From the NCBI GenBank assembly GCA_018136815.1, contig CM030937.1:3399820-3463819 (forward strand): a stretch of 64,000 nt of DNA. Reading direction: 5' to 3'. Position 1 is the first letter of the stretch. Each line of letters begins with the position of its first letter. The stretch is from Isochrysis galbana (lineage: Eukaryota > Haptophyta > Isochrysidales > Isochrysidaceae). Shown one piece after another: positions 21,165 to 32,500 of the stretch. Made by a program: the position numbers and the translations under genes. The notes under the pieces were generated by a model that had not been told where the DNA came from, did not search any database, and saw nothing but the letters and a program-made list of their open reading frames with translations.

Positions 21165-21305
21165 GGGGAAGAAGAAAGGAGGGGGCGTGCGGGGTACGGC
21201 GCGGGGGGGGGGAAGAGGAGTGTGGGGAGGGGGGGAGGGGGAGGAGGGGGGGGAGGGGGGGAGGAGGGGAGGGGGGGAGGAGGGGAGGGGGGGAAGGGGG
21301 GGGGT
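21165..21305. repeat. G-rich (GGGGGGAGGAGG)n low-complexity tract
   Basis: Nearly pure purine on the + strand with a repeating gaggaggggaggggggg-like unit at 21228-21300. No gene start is evident next to it, unlike the other tracts. It could form G-quadruplexes. Confidence 0.7.
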
Positions 21306-22080
21306 GTCTTGTCCTTAAATGTTTATATCCATTTCATGGGGGCATTTGTCAAAAAATAACCAAACCTGAGGTTGCAGCCTCTTGCGAGCCCCCCCCCTAG
21401 TCCTAGCCTCAATCTTCAGATTTCTTTTCAAAGGCCGATCGTGACCCACTTATGCGAATGCATGGGTGTATCTGATGTACTTTTGAGATTGCGAAGGCGC
21501 TGGAGACGCAGTGGCAGTGGCGCCCACCTCGCAAGCTCTATGACCTCGGCACCAGCCTACGGCCACATGCCTCCTCGTCAATTGTGAAGGCTAGGGCCCT
21601 GCCGCGTGTAGTAAGTATGTGTGGGGAGCTGTAGAAGACATCGCGCGCAGGAAACGCGCGCACTCCCATTTAGGCACGTAAACCCACATTTACACTTCAC
21701 ATTTGCACGGCAAGAAGGAGTGTGCGTAGTAGCAAGAGCAAGCAAGCCCCGCGGTACCAACGAGGAGCAACACAAGCGAGGAAAGAACGAGGAGTAAAGG
21801 CGTGCAATACTCTCATTATCGTTGGGCTCCAGCCCGAGGATGTAAACCAAGGGCAAGACGATGAGGTTGCGCTCCTTTGCCGTGGACATTGTGGCCTAGA
21901 GCCCACCTGTTGCAATGAACCAGCTCGAACGATTGGGATTCGATTGCTTCCCATACTCGCTTTGTCACGCGCTGTCGCGACGCGCATTTCTCCCACCTCA
22001 CACTTGGAGGTTATAGAACCCTCGGCTCTAGCCTGTTTGCAGCAAACCTCGGTCAGTCTGCTTGGACTCCGAAGGTTCCC

Positions 22081-24366
22081 TCACGCGCCGTAACGTTTGA
22101 GGATGCAAGCATGGCCTATGCCTCCATCAGCGCAGGCCGTAACAAGTGCATAGGTGCCTCCCTCCTTGACGAGCCGGTTCGCTGCCGTAGTGACTAGGCG
22201 CGCGCCAGTGGCGCCGAAGGGATGGCCAATGGAGAGAGAGCCTCCCTTTGTGTTTAGAATATTCATGTCTATCAAGCCGACCTTGTCGACGCCTGGAAGG
22301 TTCTTCTGGAAAAAGAGCTCCGAGTCCATCGCCTTTATATTGGACAAAACCTGCAGGGTGCGAATGGAAAGAATGGATTGGACAGGCGAGCTTGATTCCA
22401 GTGGGCAACGGTAGCTTGTTCGCGAGCCTAGTGACTCATGTGGCGTGAGGGGTCGGGGCAGAGGACGACGGGCAATTACGTCGTAGTCATTCCGCATCAG
22501 AGTGAATGTCGTACCTGTCCAGCGAAAGCCTCATGGAATTCGATGACGTCAATGTCCGCAAGAGTAAGGCCAGCCATACGCAACACCTGCAAGTGTGACC
22601 GGTGGCAGAGAAACCGCGTTAGCCCGCGGTAATAAGCTGCCATGACCGCAGTCGGAAGCGACGCCAGATGGAAAGCCTCGCTTGCGGCTGCCGGCGATGG
22701 AATACATCGATGTGGCGAGGAATAGATCTCTCTACCTTGGATGTTCCATAGGTGGGGCCGAGGAGAAGCTCTTCAAATGGGTCGCAAGCCACGAATGTCC
22801 AAGCCACGAGCTCCGCCTTGGGCGTGAACCCGAGGTCCTTAGCCTTCTGCTCCGACATCACTAGGGTCGCAGAAGCGCCATCAGTGAAAGGTGACGCCGT
22901 CGCGGCCGTGACGGTGCCGTGTGGCTTGACAAAGGCAGGCTTGAGGGTTGCCTGCACGAGGAAGAGGGGGAAAGATCCAGGGCCGATACCCTCGTCACAG
23001 TGAGGTCACATCCACCTTGGCGTCAGGCTACTACAAGACGGTCAAGAGACTGGATCAGCCTAAGGAGTGCCGGACCGTCATGGGGAGGGGGAGGGGCCTA
23101 TGGCCACGGACCATTTTTTCAAGGCTCGATTCCGCACGCGGACCGTCCTCAAGCGTCTTGCCTCCCGGGCCCGGCACAATCTCGTCCTTATAGAAGCCAT
23201 CGGCGTGGGCTGCAGCGGCGCTGTGATGAGAACGAAGAGCAAATTCCTCCTGAAATACACAGGAATCACAGAATAATGGGATGCAAGGAGCATCAATGCG
23301 GTGCACAATAGTGGGCTTCGTAGACGGCAAGTGAACGCGCCACGTGCTGGCGAGCATGGCAATTTGGCAAGAACATCAGAAGGGTGGTGTGCATGAGCCG
23401 AGCGCGAATCCGTCCGTGCTCGACTCCGTCGGGCTTCTGCTCATGGACAGCCTGAGGAACGAGAGCCGAGTTCGAATTCTGGATCACCTGCTCACGGCGC
23501 GAGATTCCGAAGCGGTCGGAGAGCCGGTCAGCGTTGTGCCCCATCACCTGGCGTAGGAGGCCATCCGATCAACATAGTGAGACAGGGGCCATCCAATCAA
23601 TACTGTGAGACAGGGGCTTCACAGTGCGGGGTGCTGTCGCCGACAATCTCCGGCCAAGACTCCTGATGTTCTGGGTCCATCCGCAATGCAGCTCATGCAG
23701 CAGAGCTGCCACACCAACTCGCAATCACCACAAGGGGCGAGAATGGCTAGCGAACAAGACAACGAGACGTAGGCACACCTCGCCTGTCAGGAAGTTGGCG
23801 ATGGCTGGCTGCTCGGGCGCCAGGTCCTTCATCTTCAGCCCTTTGAAGAAGATTGAAGCCATCTGCCCCATGGATTTGGCCTTGCTCATCTGGATCAGCT
23901 TCTTGCGTACTGCACGCGTGTATCTGATGGGTGCGTCGGAAAAGGTCTCCACACCACCAGCAAGCACGACGTCGGCCTGCCCCGCAAGAATCTGTGCTGC
24001 GCCTGTGCAGATGGCCTGGTTGGACGAGATGCACGCCTGCGTGACAGTGTGCGCCGGCACATTCTGCGGCACCCCAGCGGAGAATGCGGCGTCACGTGCG
24101 ACATTGGAGGTCTTAGGCTCCTGAATGACGGTGCCCCAGAGTACGTAGTCGATCTCCTTCGGGCTGATCGCCGTCTTCGTCATGAGGCCCTGCATGGCCA
24201 TGCGCGAGAGGTCATACGCGAGGAGGTCAAAGTACTCGTTCCTCGAGGGCTGGAAGGGGATACGGCAGCCGTCGACGAGGACGACCTTCTTGGGGGCGGT
24301 CGGCTTGCTCGCCGTCGAGAGCAGCCGCGCGCCCGCTGCCCTCCACTTGTGCGAGCCGAGTAGCAT
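22081..24366 (-). CDS. HADHB: Mitochondrial trifunctional-type 3-ketoacyl-CoA thiolase (beta subunit)
   Basis: Catalyses thiolytic cleavage of 3-ketoacyl-CoA in fatty-acid beta-oxidation. Six exons: 24366-23779, 23547-23488, 23249-23112, 22951-22736, 22586-22515 and 22350-22081, all in phase, giving 447 aa. The N-terminus (MLLGSHKWRAAGARLLSTAS) is a plausible mitochondrial presequence. Motifs in order: VVLVDGCRIPF; the nucleophile in QACISSNQA; DVVLAGGVETFSDAPIRY; LKMKDLAPEQPAIANFLTGE; VMGHNADRLSDRFGISR; LKPAFVKPHGTVTAA; DIDVIEFHEAF; SIGHPFGATG (catalytic His); and TACADGGIGHA (second Cys). The 'APEQPAIANFLTGEVMGHNADRL' region marks the trifunctional beta subunit rather than peroxisomal or acetoacetyl thiolases. 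The start is the first ATG after the upstream C-rich tract. Confidence 0.93.
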
Positions 24367-24595
24367 TGGAGAAGGTGAGGTGGGGAGAGAGGAGAGGGGA
24401 GGGGGGAAGGGGGAAGGGGGAGGCGCGGGGGGCTTGGGCGGAGAGGGAAGGGGGGGAGCGAGCGGAGAGAGGAGAATGCGGGCTGGAGGGGGGAGTTGAG
24501 GAGAAAGGAGCAGGTCAAAGAGAAGAGAGTGGGGGAGGGGGGGGGGGGGGGGTCGGCGGCGGCCGCTTGATGTCATCTGCGAGAGAACCAGGGTA
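24367..24595 (-). promoter_or_regulatory. Purine/pyrimidine tract at the thiolase start
   Basis: The + strand is almost all G/A (24372-24550), so the thiolase coding strand is C/T-rich right up to its ATG. Part of this tract is copied in the inverted duplicate at 25.07-25.16 kb. Confidence 0.5.
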
Positions 24596-24796
24596 CACTT
24601 GCGTAGTTGTACCACCAAAAGTTTGAGAGTAAAGTAGAGCTGTCGAGTGAGTGTGTGTAGCCTACTAGATGGGAGTGTTTGCTACTTCTCTCTCTTTGAA
24701 GGAGGCCGCCGCGCGAGCTGTGTGTGCTGTGTGCTGTGTGTGGGTGGATCGTGGGTCGTCCACGCGCGGGGGCGCGATGGACGAAACACAGCCTTG

Positions 24797-24822
24797 GGGG
24801 GGGGCCGCTTGATGTCATCTGC
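24797..24822. repeat. Short direct copy of thiolase upstream sequence
   Basis: 'ggccgcttgatgtcatctgc' repeats the sequence at about 24561-24580 in the same orientation. A third, inverted copy lies at 25073-25092. Confidence 0.6.
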
Positions 24823-25072
24823 ATCTGCCTGCGGAAGGCCCAAAGAAAGGATGAGGAGATGATATCAGAATACATAGTACGAAAGTACGACTTGTTCTCA
24901 AAGAATAACGAATAACATCTGAAGATTCAGGCTTAGGCTTAGGGCGGGCAAACAGGGGTTTTTTATTAGGGCTGAAAAATGATCTCACGGTTGAGGAAAT
25001 TTCATTCGGTAGAAAGTTCCCAATACACCCTACTATGGATAGACTGATAGACTATTGTATCCTGGTTCTCTC

Positions 25073-25288
25073 GCAGATGACATCAAGCGGCCGCCGCCGA
25101 CCCCCCCCCCCCTCCCCCCCCCCCCCTCTCTTCTCTTTGACCTGCTCCTTTCTTCTCAACCCCCCCCCCCTGGCGCCCGAGCAGCCAGCCATCACCAACT
25201 TCCTGACAGGCGAGGTGTGAGGTGTGCCTACGTCTCGTTGTCTTGTTCGCTAGCCATTCTCGCCCCTTGTGGTGATTGCGAGTTGGTA
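25073..25288 (+). pseudogene. Inverted, internally deleted duplicate of the thiolase 5' region
   Basis: 25073-25165 is the reverse complement of the thiolase upstream tract (about 24588-24490). At 25171 it jumps to the end of exon 1 and the start of intron 1 (about 23823-23709): APEQPAI.NFLTGE is still readable, followed by the intron donor and intron sequence. About 0.67 kb of leader and exon 1 is missing. Retention of intron sequence shows a DNA-level rearrangement, not retrocopying. A 6-bp duplication sits at the donor (gaggtgtgaggtgtgcc). It cannot encode a thiolase. Confidence 0.8.
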
Positions 25289-25464
25289 TGTGTAAATGAA
25301 GGGCTAAATACGCTCAAAAAATTTGGGGGTTCTCCGGCGAAATTTTTGTGAAAAATAACGAATTTCAGGCCTTCGAAGATCGAAGATGGCGGTGCGCGAA
25401 ATACAGTCGCCCCCCCCCCGGGTATTTTTTAGTGAGGCGCTTCATGCTTCTTGCGAGGCACAAA

Positions 25465-25695
25465 CATGGGTAATAATAATAACAATATAACTGAGCATTA
25501 GTACCACTACTACTCTCACTAGCCCGGTACTAACACGACAGCCCTCAGCGCACCTGCCCGTATCACCTTGGCGCGTGCTGTTGCCACAGATACATACATA
25601 CTCCTACGTATGCACCCCTCCAAATCTCCCCCCTCGCAGGCCCCCGGCTCCCATTCTAACTCCCCACAAGTTGAAATGAGGGAAACCGTTAGAAC
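25465..25695. repeat. Dispersed repeat (inverse of 43.80-44.02 kb)
   Basis: About 225 bp. It includes 'taataataacaatataactgagcattagtacc' and 'ctcgcaggcccccggctcccatt', nearly collinear with the reverse complement of 43805-44015. It is non-coding and the element class is unknown. Confidence 0.75.
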
Positions 25696-25734
25696 TTATA
25701 GCGTCGTATGACATCTTGTTAGCTAGCATTCCTA

Positions 25735-25875
25735 GCCACATACACCGGACGAGCCATGCGCCAACCGCGCATACCCCCATCGCGGGGTAGGGGCTCCGTT
25801 GCCGTCGAAGGGCTACGGTCCCGCAGCACTAAGGTTATACTAACACAACAATAAAACTCTGACGGAAACCCAGTT
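25735..25875. repeat. Dispersed repeat, short-allele form of the 6.43-6.69 kb repeat
   Basis: It shares 'gacgagccatgc.ccaaccgcgca' and 'ctccgttgccg...agcactaaggtta..aactctgacg' with 6445-6690, but has only one 'ggggtagggg' where the other copy has the minisatellite. Confidence 0.8.
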
Positions 25876-26264
25876 ATGAATCTCTCAACGGAAAGAGAGA
25901 AGAATATCGTAGAGAGGGAGCGCGCGGGGGGGGGGAGGCAGCACCCAGCAGCAGGAGAGGAAGAGAGAAGAGAGTGAAGCGGACGACGGACGACGGGCGT
26001 GGGGGGGGAGTCGAGACGTCGAGAACCTTGTAGATAGACTAAAGAAAGAAACTCTGCTCTCGGAGATCGGGAGAGGCGAAGAGAGAGAGGAAGGGAGAGG
26101 AGAGAGAAGAGAGAGGAGGGGAAGAGAGGAGAGAGAGAGGAGAGTCGGCGCGGTGTTCCTCAGGTTGCGGCGAGGCCGGCGGGCTGCTGAGGGGTGGGGT
26201 TGGGGGCCTTGTGTGTGTGGTGGTGGTGGGGGCAGGTTGGAGGTGTAGGGGACTGGAGAGGGAC

Positions 26265-27002
26265 ATGGCACTCACTGCGTCACCGGGCTCCCTCGTCGTG
26301 CTCTCGGCGGGGTCGTCCTTCTCCGGCGTGAGGAGCGGCATCTCGCCCCTGCCGGCCACCCTCGTCCCTACCCCATCGCTGCGTGGCCTTCCAGGCTCGC
26401 TGCAGCCATGGGCGCTGCTTCGCCTACCGAACCGCCGCAGACACCTCTCGGACTTCCTCGTGTGCTCCAACTTGACGTACGCGGCGATCGCTGCAGTCTA
26501 TGCGCACAAAGGGCTGCCCGTGCGCAGTGCGATGCTTGCGCTCGCTGGAGCCACATCCTTTGCCTACCACTTCAGTGGCGAGTCGTTTGCAGGTCCATCG
26601 CACGTAGTAGCGTGAGCTCGACACGCCCCAGCCTGACGTGTGCCCCGGGCCGATGCGTGCCGCTTGAATGGACGCCACATCAAGTGTCCTACTCTCCTCA
26701 GCCTTTGGCCGAAGGTCTTCTCCTCGTCCCCCCTTCCTCTAGGTCATATTGATCAGGTGGCTGCTTCGGGCGCCTTCCTCGCCACCGCAACACTTCTCCC
26801 GTTGGTTTCATTTGATGTGCAGCTTTTGGAGGGGCTTCTCGTCTTGCTGGCCCTGGTCGCTAAGTATGTGATGCAGGAGAGCAGAGAAGAGAGCCTACGA
26901 GCGGGGCATGATTTTTGGTATTGGTTACCACATTGCCTCTGGCACCTCCTTGTTACGATGGGTCAAGCTCTGCTAGCAGCATCGATTCCATACTTCGTGT
27001 GA
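26265..27002 (+). CDS. CREST-superfamily (TMEM8/myomaker-like) membrane protein
   Basis: Two exons, 26265-26592 and 26743-27002, joined in phase (SFAG|HIDQ), give 195 aa. After an N-terminal Ser/Pro/Leu-rich segment come hydrophobic helices: LTYAAIAAVYAHKG, SAMLALAGATSFAYHF, VAASGAFLATATLLPLV, LEGLLVLLALVAKYV and HCLWHLLVTMGQALLAASIPYF. The Ser/His pair in SFAYH, the Asp in HIDQ and the HCLWH motif fit the metal-hydrolase signature of the CREST families (alkaline ceramidase, Per1, PAQR, TMEM8). The overall look is closest to TMEM8/myomaker. It is about 25 residues shorter than myomaker (221 aa), so an N-terminal exon may be missing. An in-frame ATG at 26211 would add 18 residues. Substrate unknown. 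Confidence 0.65.
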
Positions 27003-27174
27003 TTGGATCAGGTTCATGACAGCAGCATCCCAGGAGCGCCATGCCAGCCATCTCTCCAGTCGAGATCGCAAGGCGCCATGCCATTGAGTTTGGGGTCTAG
27101 GCATGAGGCAGCGGGTTTGGGCATGCATCGAAAGGAATCGGCCATTCACCACGTAGTACACACGTCTCTTCCGC

Positions 27175-27468
27175 GAATCATTTCTTTTGCTGCATGCATG
27201 TGTGTGCGCCGTGGGTGGGAACTGGGAGGTGTGTGCGGACGCGCGCATGCGTTTGCTAGCTTGGATGTGTTGTGTGATGTTGGCGCTTCTGGACCGTCGA
27301 CCTGCAAAGCTTTGCAAGTCATGAATCATTTCTTTTGCTGCATGCATGCGTGTGCGCCGTGGGTGGGAACTGGGAGGTGTGTGCGGACGCGCGCATGCGT
27401 TTGCTAGCTTGGATGTGTTGTGTGATGTTGGCGCTTCTGGACCGTCGACCTGCAAAGCTGTGCAAGTG
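27175..27468. repeat. 148-bp tandem duplication
   Basis: 27175-27322 and 27323-27468 are near-identical direct copies (starting 'gaatcatttcttttgctgc'), differing at a few bases. It lies downstream of the CREST gene stop in apparently non-coding sequence. Confidence 0.9.
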
Positions 27469-27602
27469 TGCTCTACGCTTGCAGCCGCTCGCTCGCTTGC
27501 TCGGGTCGTGCTTCCTACAGGGTGCACTTGGTCTGTGGCTGCGAGAATCTGCTCACTCGTGCCTATGTTGCGGTGCATGGCTGAATATTTTACCTATTCG
27601 AC

Positions 27603-27715
27603 AAAAAAACCTTTGAACATTCTCGCCTCACGCGCGGCCTTGGATTCTCACTTGTAGCCACGCCCATACCCCTTCTTCCCCCCCCCCCAACCCGCCTAGC
27701 CCGCAGCTAGATTAG
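27603..27715 (-). mobile_element. LINE 3'-end fragment
   Basis: On minus it matches the LINE 3' UTR end seen at 11.05-11.2 kb ('gtggctacaa..', 'gaatgttcaaagg') and stops at a T-tract (27609-27603). No coding sequence remains. Confidence 0.6.
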
Positions 27716-27915
27716 ATAGAGGGAGTACTCATGAGTATGAGTAGAGTACTACAACCTACTTTTATAAGTAGGTGTCAATGGGGGCCTCGCTCATCCCAAC
27801 CAGACTAAGCAGAGACGGGTTTCTCTCTTACACAACCCACAACCCGATGTACGACAGCCCAAACATACACCCAAGATGGGCGATGGGCGGAACAATGGAG
27901 CAAGTTAGAATGCAA

Positions 27916-28094
27916 AGTCATTAGGTGGCGTTCCGTCGAAGATGGGACACAACTGAAGTTGAGCCCTGGTCCGTTTACAATAATACTCGAATGTATGTAA
28001 ACACAGCCCTTTCAATCGCTGCGCAAGCCGCCCAAGGTGGCGTTCCGTCGAATATGGGGCACAACTAAAGTTGAGCCATGCTCCGTTTACAATG
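27916..28094. repeat. Direct repeat 'aggtggcgttccgtcgaa...'
   Basis: About 60 bp occurs at 27921-27980 and again at 28034-28093 with about 90% identity, separated by about 53 bp. A palindrome (ctacttttataagtag) lies at about 27757-27772. Function unknown. Confidence 0.7.
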
Positions 28095-28510
28095 AAAAAA
28101 AAAGAAAAAAAAGATCTGAAGATTCAGGGCTACACACCAATCGCTGGACAGTAATGTCTACTACACGCCTGCCATCGCCCTTCTCTCCCGTCCCTCCGCA
28201 CCCTCGCCTTCCCCCCCTCGTTCCTTTGACTTTGGTGTCGGGGTCCGGGGGTGCGGCCTTGGTACACTACCATGGATGGGCCCGGGTTGGGTGCGTGTTT
28301 TGGGCGGGCATTTTGGATTGGGTTATCGTATACGCTTCTTCTCTCCGGGGCGTCCCGCGGGTGTCGTGGTCTTGTGTGCGCGCTTTGCGGTCCTTGGTTA
28401 TCCTTAGGGTTGGCCCCAGGGGCAGGGGTGCTACTTAGTGTGCTTGGCCCTCGTCTCTTAGCGAGTTTTAGGATTGGCTGTAACCAGGTCCTCGACACCC
28501 AGCCTCGTGG
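28095..28510 (-). mobile_element. LINE 3' UTR fragment with T-tract end
   Basis: On minus it ends '...gccctgaatcttcagatc' followed by T-runs interrupted by one C (28112-28095). The block 28215-28275 matches 6180-6250 and 62.74-62.80 kb, the LINE 3' UTR. No coding sequence is seen. Confidence 0.55.
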
Positions 28511-29530
28511 CTAGAGATAGAAGTTCTGCGCTGGGGGTTAGGTAAGGCTGTGAACACCCACCGCCACAACCAAACATGTTTCAACCTGGTAGGGGCTCAC
28601 AACTACTTAGGCTGGTAGTGGTAGTGGTAGCGTGGACCACAGCTACCTAGGCTGGTAGTGGTAGTTGTCGGGAGGGTGCATGTTTGCATGTTAAGGGTGC
28701 TGTTAACACGTTAACACCGACACCCTTCTATATATTCTACAATATACTTTTATACTCTCTCCGCCCCCGCCCCCGCCCCCCCTCTCCCTCTCCCTCTTTG
28801 CTCTCTCTTCTCGCTGCTACTTCGTCCCCGCCGCCGACCGCGTCGACAACCCCATGGGGGTCTTTAGCAGGAGTTGAACGGATGCTCAGCAAAGCTGGAA
28901 AGTTGCATGATGATGGGAAAGTGTCGCAGATGACGATACTCTTATGAATTGCTTGTTGGCCGCAGCCGCAGCCAATGCCCGTGCTAAGTGCTAACAACTG
29001 AGTCATGCTGTCGAGAGAGTGGGTCAAGAGGGCAGCGTGCTCCTATCAAGCCGTAGGGCATGCCAGGAGGATGGATGGTTCCTCCCCCACAGCCACAGCG
29101 GGGGAGGTGTGGAGAGGGGGGGGGGTTCGTGCCCCCCCCTGGGAGAACAAAGTAGTATACATTTAGTTGGTTGAGCTAGCTAGGATATAACATTATACTA
29201 CTAGATTATTTTTATTGTTTCTTAACTAGTCTGCCCCTTTCTTTCCTTGTTTGCTCATCCCGCCTTTTCCATCGCTTTCGTCGCCCCTTGTCTCCGAATC
29301 GCCATGAGCGCCCCTTGGTCTGCCACTATAGCTGCCCCACGCGAGCCCCCGGTCATGTGTGCTGAGTCGAGCTCAATGCCTACGCCCTCACCCTCACCTC
29401 CCTCTCCTAGTGCCTTGGGGCCTCACCCGCTCATGTTGCTGTGGCTAGCATGTGGGCTTCCCTTTTGGTTCAACATCCCTCTTACACCACTTCCATCCAC
29501 ACCGCCACAGCCACAGCTCCTCCCCAACGA
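28510..29530. other. Repeat-rich stretch without a supported gene
   Basis: 28600-28675 has two copies of 'aggctggtagtggtag'. 28760-28830 is C/T-rich. 29040-29190 is a diverged copy of the short LINE derivative ('gcatgccaggaggatgg', palindromic 'gggggttcgtgccccccc', ending 'ggatataacatt'). 29304 opens a MSAPWSATIAAP frame after a leader like that at 14.3 kb. All of this looks repeat-derived. Confidence 0.45.
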
Positions 29531-29533
29531 CAC

Positions 29534-32500
29534 TCACCATTCTAATCCCTTATCGGAATGTCGAGCACGCCATTGCGCCACAGTCTCTTCGCCAGAACCG
29601 CTAATGGCAATCCTATGCACATGTGTTTGCCGCAGCTGTCCTATGCGATGTACGCGCCCGATCATCTGAAGCTCGGTGCGCATTTCGATTTGCGGCTCTA
29701 AAATGATGACGTGGCGAGCGGCAGTGAGGGTGAGCCCGGCGGCGGAGCGGCCGGCGGAGAGCAACAAGGCCTGCACAACGAGACAAGAAGCGAAGGCGTT
29801 AGAGCGGGCGAAGCAAGCATACACCGCCCGTTCACTCTTTGGTCAACCGCACTTAGCCTTGCGGTGTCCCGATCCCTCTACTCACCTGAACCTTCGGCTC
29901 GTCGCAGAAACGTGCAACCTCATGTGGGGTGTTGGCACCGGCCCTCGCGTGAAAGGAACCACACTGCGCCGAAAGAGTGAGGCATGAGATGCCATTGAGG
30001 GAGCACGCGCGAGACAGCAAGTTCAGAGTTGCATCAAAGCGCGAGAAGACGACCGCCTGCCGCAAAGGGACACGGGGCTCTTGTAAGGTGCCGTCGCCGA
30101 GGATGCGCACGCTGGCCCATTTCCACCGCCGGTCCGATCGCGGGCATTCAACCAATCACGTCAGGCAACCAATCACGCCAAGGGAGTGTTGCTTCACCTT
30201 AGATTCGTGTAAAGATGCGCCGCTCTCGGAAGCGTGGTGGCGTAGGGAGAGCAATAGCCTTACAGCAATGTCCACGCGCGAACCAAGCGCACCATGGATC
30301 GGCACCGACGACATGAATGGCATCAGAGGTGCATAACCTCCGCCGGGCGGCAAGGTTGCAATCCGTGGGGGGTTTGCATGCGTGAAACGAAAGCCAGCAG
30401 ATCGGCGTAGCTGAGCGCCACAGAAGCCACCGGTGACGAGTGGCGCGCAACAGCGGGCACGCTGAGCGGCCCAGCGGCCTGTCCTAGATGACTGTTCGAT
30501 CTTCGTCGAAAGTTTGGCCGTCCAAAAGAGCTCAGAATAGGCGTGGGAGCATGGAGTGAGGATAAGGGCTTCATGGGGGTGGGAATCTTTGAGCCATACG
30601 CCTGTGGGGGGTGGGGGGATGGGGGGGGGCTTGAGGGGGGGCGAGATGGTCTCGGGCGGAGTGGCGTGGGGCGATCCGCGACAATTATTCCACTATCGAG
30701 ATCCCAACCCGTCGCCTCTGCATCCTCGGCCGATGAGCCTGTTCGTTACCTGTGCCATCATCTCCGCCTCTTGCGTCCCATCGCCACGGGCCCGGCTCAA
30801 AAGATGCGCCCGACGCCTCGCCGTCGTACTTTCCACGAACGAATGCTGCGCCGTCCCAGACGACCGATCGCTCGCCCGAGGAAGCCGTGACTGCACAGAC
30901 CTGAGGATTGGGGGCGGCACGCACGTAATAGCCACGCAACCGACTCTCGAAAGAAAGCAAGGGTCTAGGCTCGTGCATCCGTCCGGCGCAACAGACCTTC
31001 GCACCACCTTCGAGTGTAAGTGTAGCCGAGGCGCTCGACTCTAACGGCACCGGTGCGTGCGCAGTTGGAAATGCTGCGCCCGTAGGAAAGTCTTGTGCCG
31101 AATGGGGATGCTGGGATGCCGAGGCGCCCGCAAGGTCGGTAGCAGTGGCCTCATCATGCGCTGCATCAGCAATTTCACTGGGTGGTAGATCGTCAACATC
31201 CAAATATGGAACGGCAATGGCGGCCGGGAATTCTTGTAGAAGCCAGGCCGCAACGAACTCTCTCGATACTCTTGCGGTCAGCCCCGCTGCATTTGCACAG
31301 AATGCCAGTGCATGAAGCTTAGCCGAATTGGCGCGTGGTGAGGTTCCAGCCAGGATTTGCAAAGGCTCTCGGACTTCGGCGAGCCAAGCAGCTAGTGCGA
31401 CGCGTAGCCGGAGGGTCGCCGCGCAACAGTGAGATGCGGCGGCGGCGGCGCAGGCGTGCGGATCAGGGAGGCGGACGAAATGCATTAGGGGAAGTGCTGC
31501 GAGAGAAGCGGCAGGGACAGAAGAGGAAAGGCAGCCTCCCAGCGCATTAGTGGGGTAGGGGATTCGAGCTGCACGGTCGCGCTGGAGTTGATTCAATCGA
31601 TGGGAGTGGAGTGCTCGGACATGCTCATCAAGGCGTCTGCACCCTGCGGCCATTCGCTCGGTATCACTTAACAACGACTCCAAGGCTTGGGCGGGGGAGA
31701 GCGCCTCGGGGAGCGCGCGAGGAAACTTGTACATCTCCGTCTCCTCGATTGCACGGCGGTGCTGAAAAGCAAGGAGTAGGAAGCAGTGCTCTGATCGATA
31801 CGGCAGGTGTGTGGTGACGCTATCATGGTCCACACGATGCAATGGCAAGCACAAGAGAGGTTCGGACGATGGTGCCAAGGGTTACCCACCAAACCGGGTA
31901 TTGATTCCACCTCAGCGTTTATACGGGGGAAGAACGGCCGATGTGCCTGTCGATTCACGCGGCCGCATCCCCACCAACTTACCTCCATCTCGGCGGCGAT
32001 CATCGCAAATCGTCGTGACATTGCTTCTCGACGTAAAGCTATCATCCGGGTCCGACACGCAAAATGATGGGAGAGCCTATGGCAAAGCTGTCGCTCATTA
32101 GATCCATCGGAGCCTGCGTCCTTGCCCGTTTTCGATCGCGCAGCCTCCGTGGTATCGTTCTCTTCACGTTTGAACTTGGCAAGCAATACCTCCGCTTTTT
32201 TAAGTGCCTTTGCCTCCGCCCAAAGGGCCTCGGACTCGCCTCTTTCTGCTGCGGCGGCTTCCATGCGAGCCGCCACACCACCCCCTAATGGCATCGCCTC
32301 GTCGCTATTGGCAGCCGCATAGGCGCTTCTTCGCGCGGCTATCTGCCTGTCTCGAGATACAGAAGCGTCAACGCCGACGTCCCACCAGTCGCGGACAGCG
32401 TTCATACTTCCAGACGAAGTACTGCGAGTCACACCCGCGTCACGAGCGCCGTCGCACCCAAAGCTGAGTGATCTAGAAGTCTGACTACCATCCCAGTTGT

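Larger units (their letters stand above)
19995..21600. other. Gene-poor stretch with possible short exon remnant
   Basis: At 20070-20230 one + frame reads HEFHDVQELPFDAAGFWLTSLRATRHHDPIGHVQLTRKALLAEVE, which looks protein-like but is short and lacks a recognisable family. 20700-21120 is pyrimidine-rich unique sequence. Two simple repeats inside are listed separately. I see no complete gene. Confidence 0.3.

Noticed and set aside
27916..28094. CRISPR-like direct repeats
   Set aside because: Only two copies, about 60 bp each, in a clearly eukaryotic genome; no spacer pattern.
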